A stretch of DNA of 64,000 nucleotides from positions 995,000 through 1,058,999 of the forward strand of contig NZ_LMEY01000001.1 of NCBI RefSeq assembly GCF_001426665.1. The letters are read 5' to 3'. The translations under genes were made by a program, and so were the position numbers. The DNA comes from Rhizobium sp. Root1334 (GTDB lineage: Bacteria > Pseudomonadota > Alphaproteobacteria > Rhizobiales > Rhizobiaceae). Shown here in pieces: positions 41,959 through 52,160 of this stretch (the first letter of the stretch is position 1; every line of letters starts with the position of its first letter). A model generated the notes under the pieces. It saw only the letters and a program-made list of their open reading frames with translations, ran no database searches and was not told the origin of the DNA.

Positions 41959-44900
41959 ATGAGCCAGCCGCTGCCGCAAAACACTTCTAATAGCCCGACC
42001 GCTCCCTTTGCCGATTTCGCCCCGCCGATTGCCGAACAGACCGCCTTGCGTCAGGCAATCACCGCCGCCTATCGCCGCCCCGAGACCGAATGCCTGCCGC
42101 CGCTGGTGGCGGCCGCGACGCTTCCCGATGATGTTCGCGCCCGCGCCAGGACGACGGCCCGCAAACTGATCACCGCCCTGCGCGCCAAGCACAAAGGCTC
42201 CGGTGTCGAGGGTCTGGTGCATGAATACTCGCTGTCGAGCCAGGAAGGCGTGGCCCTGATGTGCCTGGCCGAAGCCCTGCTGCGCATTCCCGACACCGCA
42301 ACCCGCGATGCGCTGATCCGCGACAAGATCGCCGACGGCGACTGGCGCTCGCATATCGGCGGCGGCCGCTCCCTGTTCGTCAACGCTGCCACCTGGGGTC
42401 TCGTCGTCACTGGCAAGCTGACCTCGACCGTCAACGATCGCAGCCTGTCGGCCGCGCTCACCCGCCTGATCGCACGCGCTGGCGAGCCGGTGATCCGCCG
42501 TGGCGTCGATATGGCGATGCGGATGATGGGCGAGCAGTTCGTCACCGGTGAAACCATCGACGAGGCGCTGAAGCGCTCGCGGCCGTTGGAAGCCCGCGGC
42601 TTCCGTTATTCTTACGACATGCTGGGAGAGGCCGCGACGACAGCCGCCGACGCCACGCGCTATTATGCCGACTACGAAAACGCCATCCACGCCATCGGCA
42701 AGGCGTCCGCCGGCCGCGGCATCTATGAAGGCCCGGGCATCTCGATCAAGCTGTCGGCCCTGCATCCGCGCTACGTCCGCGCCCAGTCGGCCCGTGTCAT
42801 GGGCGAACTGCTGCCAAAGGTGAAGGCGCTGGCGCTGATCGCCAAGAGCTACGATATTGGCCTCAACATCGATGCCGAGGAAGCAGACCGGCTGGAACTG
42901 TCGCTGGATCTTCTGGAATCACTGCGCCTCGACCCGGCCCTGTCCGGCTGGAACGGCGTCGGCTTCGTCGTCCAGGCCTATGGCAAGCGCTGCCCGTTCG
43001 TGCTCGATTTCATCATCGATCTCGCCCGCCGTTCCGGCCACCGGATGATGGTACGCCTCGTCAAGGGCGCCTATTGGGATGCCGAGATCAAGCGCGCGCA
43101 GATCGACGGTCTCGAAGGTTTCCCGGTCTATACCCGCAAGATTTACACCGACATCTCCTACATTGCCTGCGCCAGCAAGCTGCTTGCCGCCAAGGACGTC
43201 ATCTTCCCGCAATTTGCCACCCACAATGCGCAGTCTCTGGCAACGATCTATGAGATGGCCGGGCCTGACTTCAAGGTTGGCGATTATGAATTCCAGTGCC
43301 TGCACGGCATGGGCGAGCCGCTTTACGACGAAGTGGTCGGCAAGGCCAATCTCGACCGCCCGGCCCGCATCTACGCACCAGTCGGCACGCATGAGACGCT
43401 ACTTGCCTACCTTGTCCGCCGCCTGCTCGAAAACGGCGCCAACTCCTCCTTCGTCAACCGCATCGCCGATCCGGCCGTCTCGATCGACGACTTGATCGCC
43501 GATCCGGTCGATACCGTCCGCGCCATGCCGGTGATGGGTGCCCAGCATGATCAGATCAAGGCGCCGGTCGATCTCTACGCCGGGCGAGCGAATTCCGCCG
43601 GTCTCGATCTTTCCAACGAGACATCGCTGTCGATGCTCTCGGAAGCGTTGAAGGCAAGTGCCGCGACGGACTGGAAGGCTGCGCCACATCTCTGCGCCGA
43701 AACCCTGCGCGGCGAGAGCCGCCCGGTCCTCAATCCCGGCGATCACCGCGATATCGTCGGCTCCGTGATCGAAACGGCCGAGGATGACGCGCGCCGTGCC
43801 GTCGAGATCGCCCGCGCCGAAGGTGCCAAGTGGAGCGCCGTTTCGCCCAGCGAGCGCGCCCAATGCCTGGTGCGCGCCGCCGACCTGATGCAGGACCGCA
43901 TGCCCGCACTCCTCGGCCTGATCGTCCGCGAGGCCGGCAAGTCGCTGCCCAACGCCATCGCCGAGGTCCGCGAAGCCATCGACTTCCTGCGCTATTATGC
44001 CGAACAGGCAACTCGCACGCTCGGCCCGGCGCATCAGGCGCTCGGCCCGATCGTCTGCATCAGCCCCTGGAACTTCCCGCTGGCCATCTTTGCCGGCCAG
44101 ATCGCCGCAGCGCTGGTCGCGGGCAACCCCGTGCTGGCCAAGCCCGCCGAAGAAACGCCGCTGATCGCTGCAGAAGGTGTTCGCATCCTGCATGAGGCAG
44201 GCATCCCGGCCGAAGCGCTGCAATTGCTTCCGGGCGACGGCCGTGTCGGGGCTGCCCTCGTCGGCGCGCCCCACATTGCAGGCGTGATGTTCACCGGCTC
44301 GACCGAAGTCGCCCGGCTGATCCAGGCGCAGCTTGCCGACCGGCTGTCGGCCTCCGGTAAGCCGATCCCGCTGATTGCCGAAACCGGCGGCCAGAACGCC
44401 ATGATCGTCGATTCCTCAGCACTTGCCGAACAGGTTGTCGGCGACGTCATTGCATCCGCCTTCGACAGTGCCGGCCAGCGCTGCTCGGCGCTGCGCGTGC
44501 TGTGCCTGCAGGACGATGTTGCCGATCGCGTGCTGACCATGCTGAAAGGCGCCCTGCACGAACTCGATATCGGCCGCACCGACCGCCTCGCCGTCGATGT
44601 CGGCCCGGTGATCACCGGGGAAGCCAAGGGCATCATCGAAAAGCATATCGCCGCCATGCGCGGTATCGGCGCCAAGGTCGAGCAGATCGCGCTGTCGCCA
44701 GCCACGGCGCAAGGCACATTCGTGCCGCCGACGATCATCGAGCTGAAGCAGCTTTCCGAGCTGAAGCGTGAAGTCTTCGGTCCGGTGCTGCACGTGCTGC
44801 GCTATGAGCGCGACGATCTCGACCGGCTGATCGACGATATCAACGCCACCGGTTATGGCCTGACCTTCGGCCTGCATACGCGCCTCGACGAGACGATTGC

Positions 44901-45654
44901 CCATGTCACCTCCCGCGTGAAGGCCGGCAATCTCTACGTCAACCGCAACATCATCGGCGCCGTTGTCGGCGTGCAGCCCTTTGGCGGACGTGGCCTGTCC
45001 GGCACCGGCCCGAAGGCCGGCGGCCCGCTCTATCTCGGCCGCCTCGTCACCACGCCGCCGGTTCCGCCGCAGCATAGCTCGGTTCACACCGATCCGGTCC
45101 TGCTCGATTTTGCCAAGTGGCTGGACAGCAAGGGCCTGAAGACACAAGCGCAGGACGCCCGCGAAACCGGCAGCCAATCGGCACTTGGCCTGACGACCGA
45201 GCTTGCGGGACCGGTTGGCGAGCGCAATCTCTATGCGCTGCATCCGCGTGGCCGTATCCTGCTCGTGCCGGAAACAGCCGATGGCCTTTACCGCCAGCTG
45301 GCCGCAGTGTTCGCCACCGGCAACGCCGCCGTCGTCGATACCGCTTCCGGCCTCAAGGAAGCGCTCGCTTCACTGCCCGCCACCGCCGCCGCCCGGGTTT
45401 CCTTCACCGCTGACTGGCGGATGGATGTGCCTTTTGCCGGTGCATTGATCGAAGGCGAAGCGGAGCGCATCCGAACGGTCAACAAGAAGATCGCAGCACT
45501 TCCCGGCCCTCTGGTCCTGGTTCAGGCAGCCTCGACGGCCGAGCTTGCCAAAAACCCGGACGCCTATTGCCTCAACTGGCTGCTCGAAGAAGTCTCCACC
45601 AGCGTCAACACGGCGGCGGCTGGCGGCAATGCCAGCCTGATGTCGATCGGCTGA
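41959..45654 (+). CDS. putA: Bifunctional proline dehydrogenase / glutamate semialdehyde dehydrogenase PutA
   Basis: 1231 residues from the ATG at 41959 (an ATG at 41905 would add 18). The N-terminal part goes straight into the helical arm; the ribbon-helix-helix repressor domain of E. coli PutA is missing, so this one cannot autoregulate. The FAD barrel (about 180-530) contains YEGPGISIKLSALHPRY and the dehydrogenase half (about 560-1050) has ISPWNFPLAIFAGQIAAAL, FTGSTEVARLIQ, the catalytic Cys in FDSAGQRCSALRVLC (about 842) and GVQPFGGRGLSGTGPKAGG. A C-terminal domain follows. It oxidises proline to glutamate at the membrane. Confidence 0.96.
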   Translation: MSQPLPQNTSNSPTAPFADFAPPIAEQTALRQAITAAYRRPETECLPPLVAAATLPDDVRARARTTARKLITALRAKHKGSGVEGLVHEYSLSSQEGVALMCLAEALLRIPDTATRDALIRDKIADGDWRSHIGGGRSLFVNAATWGLVVTGKLTSTVNDRSLSAALTRLIARAGEPVIRRGVDMAMRMMGEQFVTGETIDEALKRSRPLEARGFRYSYDMLGEAATTAADATRYYADYENAIHAIGKASAGRGIYEGPGISIKLSALHPRYVRAQSARVMGELLPKVKALALIAKSYDIGLNIDAEEADRLELSLDLLESLRLDPALSGWNGVGFVVQAYGKRCPFVLDFIIDLARRSGHRMMVRLVKGAYWDAEIKRAQIDGLEGFPVYTRKIYTDISYIACASKLLAAKDVIFPQFATHNAQSLATIYEMAGPDFKVGDYEFQCLHGMGEPLYDEVVGKANLDRPARIYAPVGTHETLLAYLVRRLLENGANSSFVNRIADPAVSIDDLIADPVDTVRAMPVMGAQHDQIKAPVDLYAGRANSAGLDLSNETSLSMLSEALKASAATDWKAAPHLCAETLRGESRPVLNPGDHRDIVGSVIETAEDDARRAVEIARAEGAKWSAVSPSERAQCLVRAADLMQDRMPALLGLIVREAGKSLPNAIAEVREAIDFLRYYAEQATRTLGPAHQALGPIVCISPWNFPLAIFAGQIAAALVAGNPVLAKPAEETPLIAAEGVRILHEAGIPAEALQLLPGDGRVGAALVGAPHIAGVMFTGSTEVARLIQAQLADRLSASGKPIPLIAETGGQNAMIVDSSALAEQVVGDVIASAFDSAGQRCSALRVLCLQDDVADRVLTMLKGALHELDIGRTDRLAVDVGPVITGEAKGIIEKHIAAMRGIGAKVEQIALSPATAQGTFVPPTIIELKQLSELKREVFGPVLHVLRYERDDLDRLIDDINATGYGLTFGLHTRLDETIAHVTSRVKAGNLYVNRNIIGAVVGVQPFGGRGLSGTGPKAGGPLYLGRLVTTPPVPPQHSSVHTDPVLLDFAKWLDSKGLKTQAQDARETGSQSALGLTTELAGPVGERNLYALHPRGRILLVPETADGLYRQLAAVFATGNAAVVDTASGLKEALASLPATAAARVSFTADWRMDVPFAGALIEGEAERIRTVNKKIAALPGPLVLVQAASTAELAKNPDAYCLNWLLEEVSTSVNTAAAGGNASLMSIG

Positions 45655-45768
45655 TAGGACGCTTCTTTCCCAGCCCATCCTGGTCTTGACCGGGATGGGC
45701 AGAAACCTTTCTCGCCTGTTGGCATCAAGGCTCTCGATGCGCTATCACCGCGCAAACGGAACCGGCGA

Positions 45769-46353
45769 ATGTTTACGCTTCAGCGCATCGAGACCCAGAC
45801 ACAGGAAATCAAGAAAAGCCGTTTCCTGGCAATCTGCGGGCCTGTGGGCAACGAAGAAGAAGCCCGCGACTTCATCACCCGGCATTCGGACCTGACGGCC
45901 AGCCACAATTGCTGGGCCTATCGCATCGGCCAGACCTATCGCTTCAGCGACGATGGCGAACCCAGCGGAACGGCGGGAAAACCGATCCTCCAGGCAATCG
46001 ACGGTCAATCGCTGGATCACGTCGCCGCCGTCGTCACCCGCTGGTTCGGCGGCACGTTGCTCGGCAGCGGCGGGCTGATGCGCGCCTATGGCGGCACGGC
46101 GGCGATGTGCCTGCGGGCGGCGGAGAAAACCGAAGTCATCGAAACCGTGACGGGCAGCGCGGTCTGCGACTTTTCCGATCTCGCTCTCATCAAGGCGCGG
46201 CTTACCGCGCTTGGCATCACGATCAGCGCCGAAGCCTTTACCGGCACTGGAGCGGAACTGTCGTTGCAAATTCCCAGGGATACGGCCGAGACCGCTTCCG
46301 CCATCATCCTCGACCTCAGCCGTGGCCGCACGTTTCTGAAGCTCGGCGACTGA
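45769..46353 (+). CDS. yigZ: YigZ/IMPACT family protein
   Basis: 194 residues. The N-terminal IMPACT fold shows KKSRFLAICGPV, ASHNCWAYRIG, FSDDGEPSGTAGKPIL and VVTRWFGGTLLGSGGLMRAY. A C-terminal ferredoxin-like domain of about 60 residues follows. YigZ proteins are poorly characterised; links to translation or peptide handling have been proposed. The DGEPSGTAG motif makes the family assignment firm. Confidence 0.9.
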   Translation: MFTLQRIETQTQEIKKSRFLAICGPVGNEEEARDFITRHSDLTASHNCWAYRIGQTYRFSDDGEPSGTAGKPILQAIDGQSLDHVAAVVTRWFGGTLLGSGGLMRAYGGTAAMCLRAAEKTEVIETVTGSAVCDFSDLALIKARLTALGITISAEAFTGTGAELSLQIPRDTAETASAIILDLSRGRTFLKLGD

Positions 46354-46462
46354 GATTTTTGCCCGTGCCCCGGCTTGACCGGCGCGATCCCCGCCTATCT
46401 TTTTCCGCAACCGCATCGATTTTGCATTTCGGGCGTTTAACGATACCCATCAGGATACGCCC

Positions 46463-48229
46463 ATGCGCACGGACCAATGGCTTTCTCTCCTTGTCATCGC
46501 CCTGATGATGGCCGCATTCCTATGGGGGCGTTACAGGTACGATATCGTCGCTGCCGGATCGCTGCTGGTGGCCGTTGCCATTGGGATTGTCCCGGTCACG
46601 GAAGCATTCTCCGGCTTTTCGGATGACATCGTCATCATCGTTGCCAGTGCGCTGGTGGTTAGCGCCGCCATATCCCGATCCGGCATCATGGAAATCGCGC
46701 TGCGCCGCTTCTCGCCCGAACGGCGCGGCCCGCGGGTCCAGTTATTCATTCTGGTCGCGGTCGTGGCTGTTCTCTCCGCTTTCATCAAGAATATCGGTGC
46801 TTTGGCCATCATGATCCCCGTTGCGTTCCAGATGGCGCGGAAGTCGCGGGTTTCGCCATCGCTGTTCCTGATGCCCATGGCTTTTGCCTCACTGCTGGGT
46901 GGGCTGATGACACAGATCGGCACCTCGCCGAACATCATCGTTTCGCGGGTGCGCGAGGAAATCACCGGCACGCCGTTCACGATGTTCGACTATACGCCGG
47001 TCGGAGCCGCCCTTACGCTGGCCGGCATTGCTTTCCTCGCGGTCTTCTACAAGCTCCTGCCGGAACGAGTGAAAGAACAGGCTTCGCTCGACGAAGCGCT
47101 CCGGATCAAGAACTACACCACCGAAGCGCGCGTCACTGCGCAATCATCGGCAACCGGACAATCCATCAGCTGGCTGCAGAAGCCGGCGCAGGGCGACGCC
47201 ATGGTGACGGCCATCATCAGCAATGGCGACAGGAAGCGCTCGCCGCTGCCGGACACTGTGCTCAAGGAAAGCGACCTGCTCATCATCGAAGGCGAACAAG
47301 CCGCACTCGACCGCATCGTCAAGGAAGGCAAGCTCCAGCTCTCCGATCGCAAGCATGAAAAGGATACGATCAAGGACGTCGGCTCCGTCGAGGCTGTTGT
47401 CGGCGAACATTCGCAATTGATCGGGCTCAGCGCCAAGGATGTGTCGCTGTTTGAAAACACCGGTCTCAACCTTCTGGCCGTCAGCCGCCGCGACAAGCGC
47501 TTCACCGAACGCCTGGGTGAAATCAAGATCCGCAACGGCGATGTGCTGGTGCTTCAAGGCGACCTTCGCCGCCTGCCGGACCTTTTGCGCGAATGGGGCT
47601 GCCTGCCGCTGGTGGAGCGCGACCTGAAGCTTGGAAGCGTACGTAACAGCATCGTTCCACTGCTGATCCTGATCGTCACGATGGGCGCAACAGCCTTTGG
47701 CGGCGTTCCCGTCGCCCACGCTTTTTTCGCTGCCGCATTTTTGATGGTGGTGTCCGGTTCACTGCCATTGAAAGACGTCTACGAACATCTGGACGCGCCG
47801 ATCCTGATCATGCTCGCCGCCTTGATCCCGATCAGTGATTCCCTCAGAACCACCGGGACGACAGATATCATCGCCAGCCTTCTGTCCAAACTCGCTGCCA
47901 TGCTGCCGCCCTCCGGTGCCCTGGCGCTCATTCTGGTGGCCGCCATGGCTGTGACACCATTCCTCAACAATGCGGCAACGGTGCTGGTCATGGCGCCTAT
48001 TGCCGCGACCTTTGCGGAAAATCTCGGTTTCCGGCCGGATGCGTTCCTGATGGCGGTGGCGATCGGCGCCGGTTGTGATTTTCTCACCCCTATCGGACAC
48101 CAGTGCAACACGCTGGTCATGGGACCCGGCGGCTATCGTTTCGGAGACTATGCCCGCCTTGGGCTGCCGCTGTCGGCCATCGTGCTGGTCGTCAGCATTC
48201 CGATGCTGTTGCTGGTCTGGCCAATATAG
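46463..48229 (+). CDS. SLC13 family permease with TrkA-C domains
   Basis: 588 residues. Membrane helices occur in two blocks (about 5-195 and 390-588), with motifs FIKNIGALAIMIPVAFQ, TQIGTSPNIIVSRVRE and, in the second half, LNNAATVLVMAPIAATFA and FLTPIGHQCNTLVMGPGGY. Between them are two TrkA-C (RCK_C) ligand-binding domains (about 205-370). The family moves anions such as sulfate, dicarboxylates or phosphate; the cytosolic domains suggest gating by a small ligand. Substrate not assigned. Confidence 0.87.
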   Translation: MRTDQWLSLLVIALMMAAFLWGRYRYDIVAAGSLLVAVAIGIVPVTEAFSGFSDDIVIIVASALVVSAAISRSGIMEIALRRFSPERRGPRVQLFILVAVVAVLSAFIKNIGALAIMIPVAFQMARKSRVSPSLFLMPMAFASLLGGLMTQIGTSPNIIVSRVREEITGTPFTMFDYTPVGAALTLAGIAFLAVFYKLLPERVKEQASLDEALRIKNYTTEARVTAQSSATGQSISWLQKPAQGDAMVTAIISNGDRKRSPLPDTVLKESDLLIIEGEQAALDRIVKEGKLQLSDRKHEKDTIKDVGSVEAVVGEHSQLIGLSAKDVSLFENTGLNLLAVSRRDKRFTERLGEIKIRNGDVLVLQGDLRRLPDLLREWGCLPLVERDLKLGSVRNSIVPLLILIVTMGATAFGGVPVAHAFFAAAFLMVVSGSLPLKDVYEHLDAPILIMLAALIPISDSLRTTGTTDIIASLLSKLAAMLPPSGALALILVAAMAVTPFLNNAATVLVMAPIAATFAENLGFRPDAFLMAVAIGAGCDFLTPIGHQCNTLVMGPGGYRFGDYARLGLPLSAIVLVVSIPMLLLVWPI

Positions 48230-48357
48230 ATGCGGAAGACCGGAACCGGCCGCTTGGTTGCCTGTCACATCCGGCATAAGAATGTCTTTTAGAATAAACT
48301 GCCCTCCTCCCGACGGGAACACCAAGGCGGCATGACTGCCAAACGAGGAAATACGCG

Positions 48358-49344
48358 ATGAAAAACAGAACATTGGGACGCACAGGTGCTGCCATTTCCG
48401 AAATCGGCTTCGGCGCCTGGCAGATCGGCGGCGCCTGGGGCGACGTGACGGAGGAAGACGGCAAGCGCGCCCTGAACGCAGCCCTCGATGCCGGCGTCAC
48501 GTTCGTCGACACGGCCGACGTCTATGGCGACGGCCGCTCGGAAAAGATCATCGCGTCCGTCTTGAAGGAACGCGGCGGCGAAAAGCCCTTCGTTGCCACC
48601 AAAGCCGGCCGCCGGTTGAATCCGCATGTGGCCGAAGGCTATACCGCCACCAATATCGAAGCCTTCATCGATAGAAGCCTCACCAATCTCGGCGTCGAGA
48701 CACTCGATCTCGTGCAGCTTCACTGCCCGCCGACGGAAGTGTTCTACCGGCCGGACATGTTCGGCGCGCTCGACGACCTGACCGTCAAGGGCAAGATCCG
48801 CAGCTATGGCGTCTCCGTCTCCAATGTCGAGGAAGCGCTGAAGGCGATCGAGTATCCGGGCGTCGCGACGATCCAGATCATCTACAACATCTTCCGCCAA
48901 CGCCCGCATGACCTGTTCTTCGAGCAGGCGCAGAAGAAAAATGTCGGCATCATCGTCCGCGTCCCGCTGGCGTCTGGCCTCCTGTCCGGCAAGATCACTG
49001 CCGATACCAAATTTGCCGATGACGATCATCGCAAGTTCAACCGGAACGGCGAATTCTTCGATGTCGGCGAAACTTTTGCCGGTGTGCCGCTGGATGTGGC
49101 GCTCGAAGCCGTCGAGCAGGTGCGGCCGCTCGTGCCACAGGGCGCGTCGATGGCGCAGTTCGCGCTCGCCTGGATCCTCCAGAGCCCGGCCGTCTCCGTC
49201 GTCATTCCAGGGGCTCGCAACGAGGCACAGGCGAAGGCCAATGCCGCGGCAAGCGAACTCCCAGCCATCCCAGCAGAAACGCTGGCAGCCCTTGCCGATG
49301 TCTATGAGCGCCTGATCAAGGTTCACGTTCACCAGAAATGGTAA
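48358..49344 (+). CDS. Aldo/keto reductase
   Basis: 328 residues, TIM barrel of the AKR superfamily. The catalytic Asp and Tyr are in FVDTADVYGDGRSEKI, the Lys in FVATKAGRR and the His in LDLVQLHCPP. The NADPH-binding tail has SVVIPGARNEAQAKANAAAS. The substrate is unknown; many relatives reduce small aldehydes or act on sugars. It is probably monocistronic. Confidence 0.9.
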   Translation: MKNRTLGRTGAAISEIGFGAWQIGGAWGDVTEEDGKRALNAALDAGVTFVDTADVYGDGRSEKIIASVLKERGGEKPFVATKAGRRLNPHVAEGYTATNIEAFIDRSLTNLGVETLDLVQLHCPPTEVFYRPDMFGALDDLTVKGKIRSYGVSVSNVEEALKAIEYPGVATIQIIYNIFRQRPHDLFFEQAQKKNVGIIVRVPLASGLLSGKITADTKFADDDHRKFNRNGEFFDVGETFAGVPLDVALEAVEQVRPLVPQGASMAQFALAWILQSPAVSVVIPGARNEAQAKANAAASELPAIPAETLAALADVYERLIKVHVHQKW

Positions 49345-49508
49345 AAGCCAATGCCGCGCCGGTTCTTCCGGCGCGGCACGCTTATGCTGATTGGAGTTCT
49401 CCCAATCAGGTTTTGGCAATCGCACCAGAGACGAAACAGTTTTTTCCGGCTATAGCGGCCCTGCCGGAACGTATGATCGCCCGGTCAGCAACGACACCGG
49501 AGAACACC

Positions 49509-49751
49509 ATGGCGTTTGATCCCATCAAGGCACTTACCAACTATTCGGACGCGGAGTGCACGGTACAGTTCTTGATTGCCGGCGCTGCGGCCTCAGTCTT
49601 TCCGTCGCTGGAAGCAGCCGTAATCTTTGCCCGCGAAAACGGCGCCGGCTGGAAAGACGTCGAGATTACCGTGCATCTCGACCGCGAAGACATCACCTAC
49701 GCGACAGGAAAAACCCGCACCCTGATCGAAGCTCTGCGGCAGAAGAAATAA
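49509..49751 (+). CDS. Small hypothetical protein, 80 residues
   Basis: The ATG at 49509 follows GGAGAAC. The product (MAFDPIKALTNYSDAECTVQ, then a hydrophobic VFPSLEAAVIFARENGAGW and VHLDREDITYATGK) has an alternating helix-strand pattern and ends in a basic ALRQKK. No signal peptide or known motif. Ribosome site and coding-like codon use support it. Confidence 0.6.
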   Translation: MAFDPIKALTNYSDAECTVQFLIAGAAASVFPSLEAAVIFARENGAGWKDVEITVHLDREDITYATGKTRTLIEALRQKK

Positions 49752-49803
49752 CCCCGCATGATCGGCCAAGCGGGCGTGGCGGCAAACAGCGGCTGCGCCG
49801 CTG

Positions 49804-50235
49804 TTACTTGAGCGGGATCAATCCCGCATCCGTTTGGGTAAAACCGCAAGCGTCGAAATAGAACGGGCGGAGGTCGGGATCGAAATCGACATGAAGCCAC
49901 TCGCAACCGGCTTCCCGCGCGCGTTCAGTCGCTTCTTTTATCAACTCTGTCGCAAGACCCCGCCGCCTCGATGTAGCTGCTATCATCGTGTCCAGAACGA
50001 AGGCATGGACGCCTCCATCCCAGGCGACGTTGACGAACCCGATGAGCTTCCCTGATCGCCGCAAACAGACCCAGCCCAAGCTGAAGTGATTGACCTGAGT
50101 CCACCAATCATCCTCGAACAAACGATGCTCGAAGCACTCCGCATGCAGCAAGTTGACTTCGCCGTTCTCAAATGGACCCCGCCACTCGGTAATCACCGGC
50201 GGTTCGGTTGCGTCATCATAGAGAGCTGAATTCAT
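49804..50235 (-). CDS. GNAT family N-acetyltransferase
   Basis: 143 residues. The acetyl-CoA-binding region is visible as AFVLDTMIAATSRRRGLATELIKEATERA; the core motif R-x-x-G-x-A matches RRRGLA. A preceding LIGFVNVAWDGG strand and the C-terminal FYFDACGFTQTDAGLI complete the fold. The acceptor is unknown. Its stop is 52 bp from the small ORF's stop (convergent). Confidence 0.85.
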   Translation of the reverse strand: MNSALYDDATEPPVITEWRGPFENGEVNLLHAECFEHRLFEDDWWTQVNHFSLGWVCLRRSGKLIGFVNVAWDGGVHAFVLDTMIAATSRRRGLATELIKEATERAREAGCEWLHVDFDPDLRPFYFDACGFTQTDAGLIPLK

Positions 50236-50381
50236 ATCGACGGAAACTCATCAGCGCAGCGCCTGAGATCACGGACGATAGCGTTCAGATCACGGGACCG
50301 CAGTTGAAATTGCTATGACCTTGGCCATCGCGTCAAGCGATGCAATCAGTGGCATTTGTCGTTGATATTTCTGTAAAAAAA

Positions 50382-50458
50382 TGGCGCACCCGAAGAGATT
50401 CGAACTCCTGACCCCCAGATTCGTAGTCTGGTGCTCTATCCAGCTGAGCTACGGGTGC
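50382..50458 (-). tRNA. tRNA-Arg (anticodon ACG)
   Basis: 77 nt on the minus strand with CCA encoded. The acceptor stem GCACCCG pairs with CGGGTGC, the D-arm is AGCTCAGCTGGATAGAGC, the anticodon stem-loop CCAGA-CTACGAA-TCTGG gives anticodon ACG (read as ICG after deamination), and the T-arm carries GTTCGAATC. A run of seven T follows the CCA on the transcript strand. Confidence 0.95.
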
Positions 50459-50659
50459 GTTTCGCTGCGGCGTCAACCGCTTGCGTGGCGATCCTCTAAA
50501 ACGTCCCACCGGGGAATGCAAGCGAATTTCGGCAAAAAAATTCTTTTTTGATGAAACTACCCGCTTATACCCTTGAAACTGTGGATGGATTTCAGCCGCA
50601 AAGCCTTTCCACAGCGCTGTTTGGGGCGCGTGGGAGAGGGCTTCAAAAAAATTGGGCAA

Positions 50660-52156
50660 TCAGTGACGAGCTTTCGAGCGGAAAGCGTCCAGGGGGACGG
50701 GACGGTCGGGTAACTCGATTCTGAACAGGGTTCCCGGTGTCGATTTTTCCACCAGCGCGATGGTGCCGCCATGCGCGAGCACCAGTTCACGCGCGATCGC
50801 GAGCCCGAGGCCGGTGCCACCGGATCGGGCAGAGCCTCTGAAGGCGGTAAACAGGTTTTCGCGCGCCTTGGGCGGCATGCCGGGGCCGGTGTCATCGACA
50901 GAGATGCTGACGACACTGCCCGTGCGCATCGCCGAAACGCTGATGAGGCGCGCAGCGCCGCTGTCGGCATGATCGTTCATCAAGGCCTGTACGGCGTTGC
51001 GGCAGATATTGTGGACAACGCGAAACAGTTGCTCACTATCGGCATCAACCTGCAGGCCGTCAGGAATTTGAATCTGGAACTCGATCCCGGCATTCGGGTC
51101 TATCGCCAGCATTTCGCCGACATCGCTTACCAGCGGCCGCAACGCGACGAAACGCCGGTGTGGTTCCGGCTCGGTGGTGCGCCCATAGGACAGAACTTCG
51201 GTCGTGTAACCGACGGCCCGGTCGATGGTGCGCAGCAGCGTCGGGGCGAAGCGCTTGACGATGGGATCGTCGACATCGGCAAGGCGGTCCGAGATCAGCT
51301 GCGCCGACGCCAGGATGTTACGCATATCGTGATTGATCTTCGACACAGCAAGCCCGAGATCGGCCAGGTTCTTCTGCTGCTTCAGCGTCTTCTGCAATTG
51401 CTGCTGCATCGCCGACAGATGCTGGCCGGCGATCGAGAGTTCGTCCCGGCCCGGCGCCGGTTCCAGGACGCGGGCCGGATCGGCCGGAGCGGCCGCAAAA
51501 TCCTGCATGTTGGTGGTCATCCGGCGGATCGGCACAATCATCAGCCGGTTGATGGCAAGAAAGATCAGCGCGGCCGTAAACAGGGAGATGGCCAGCGACA
51601 GGAAGAAGACGTTGCGCGAATAGACCAGCATCGCCTTGCGCAGGCTGGCATCCTCCATCACCACTTCGATGATCGCGTTGCTCTCACCGATCGGCCCATA
51701 GATCCGCACCACCTTGTCGCCGCCGAACAGCAGCGTGTCGAAGGCATCGCGGATCGCGGCGATCGGGGTCATCGCGGCGACGTCATACTGGGCATCGATT
51801 TCCGGCGGCATGTCCACGGCGGCGATCAGCCGCGATTCGTCCTTTCGCCGGAGAACGATGGCCTTGGTTCCCGTCGCCATCAGGGTTTCTTCCTGCAGAG
51901 GCCGCGACAGCTGCACGTCTTGCAGGCCATCGACCACAACGCCGGCGGCGGCGGCCGTGTTCAAGCGGTCTTCCATCCAGCGGATGCGCATATTGGCAAC
52001 GGACGGCACGAAGATCAGCACCTCGGCGAGCATGACGAAGACAACGGTCAGAAACAAAAGCCTGCCGGAAAGGCCGCGGAAAAAGCCAACGCGGGCCGGC
52101 TGCCTTTGAAGGGCCGTGGTTGCTGTCGTCTCTGCCGTCATGTCGTCGAATTCCAT
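50660..52156 (-). CDS. Orphan sensor histidine kinase
   Basis: 498 residues; ATG at 52156 or 52141. Membrane helices lie near 27-50 and 180-207 and flank a periplasmic sensor of about 130 residues. A HAMP-like segment follows, then a coiled stretch with SAMQQQLQKTLKQQKNL. The H-box is SKINHDMRNILASAQLIS, an HDxRN variant rather than the usual HELRTP. The ATPase domain has NICRNAVQAL, VDDTGPGMP and GGTGLGLAIARELV. No response regulator is adjacent. It ends a three-gene leftward operon with the flavoprotein and TVP38 genes (4-bp gap). Confidence 0.87.
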   Translation of the reverse strand: MEFDDMTAETTATTALQRQPARVGFFRGLSGRLLFLTVVFVMLAEVLIFVPSVANMRIRWMEDRLNTAAAAGVVVDGLQDVQLSRPLQEETLMATGTKAIVLRRKDESRLIAAVDMPPEIDAQYDVAAMTPIAAIRDAFDTLLFGGDKVVRIYGPIGESNAIIEVVMEDASLRKAMLVYSRNVFFLSLAISLFTAALIFLAINRLMIVPIRRMTTNMQDFAAAPADPARVLEPAPGRDELSIAGQHLSAMQQQLQKTLKQQKNLADLGLAVSKINHDMRNILASAQLISDRLADVDDPIVKRFAPTLLRTIDRAVGYTTEVLSYGRTTEPEPHRRFVALRPLVSDVGEMLAIDPNAGIEFQIQIPDGLQVDADSEQLFRVVHNICRNAVQALMNDHADSGAARLISVSAMRTGSVVSISVDDTGPGMPPKARENLFTAFRGSARSGGTGLGLAIARELVLAHGGTIALVEKSTPGTLFRIELPDRPVPLDAFRSKARH

Positions 52157-52160
52157 CGTC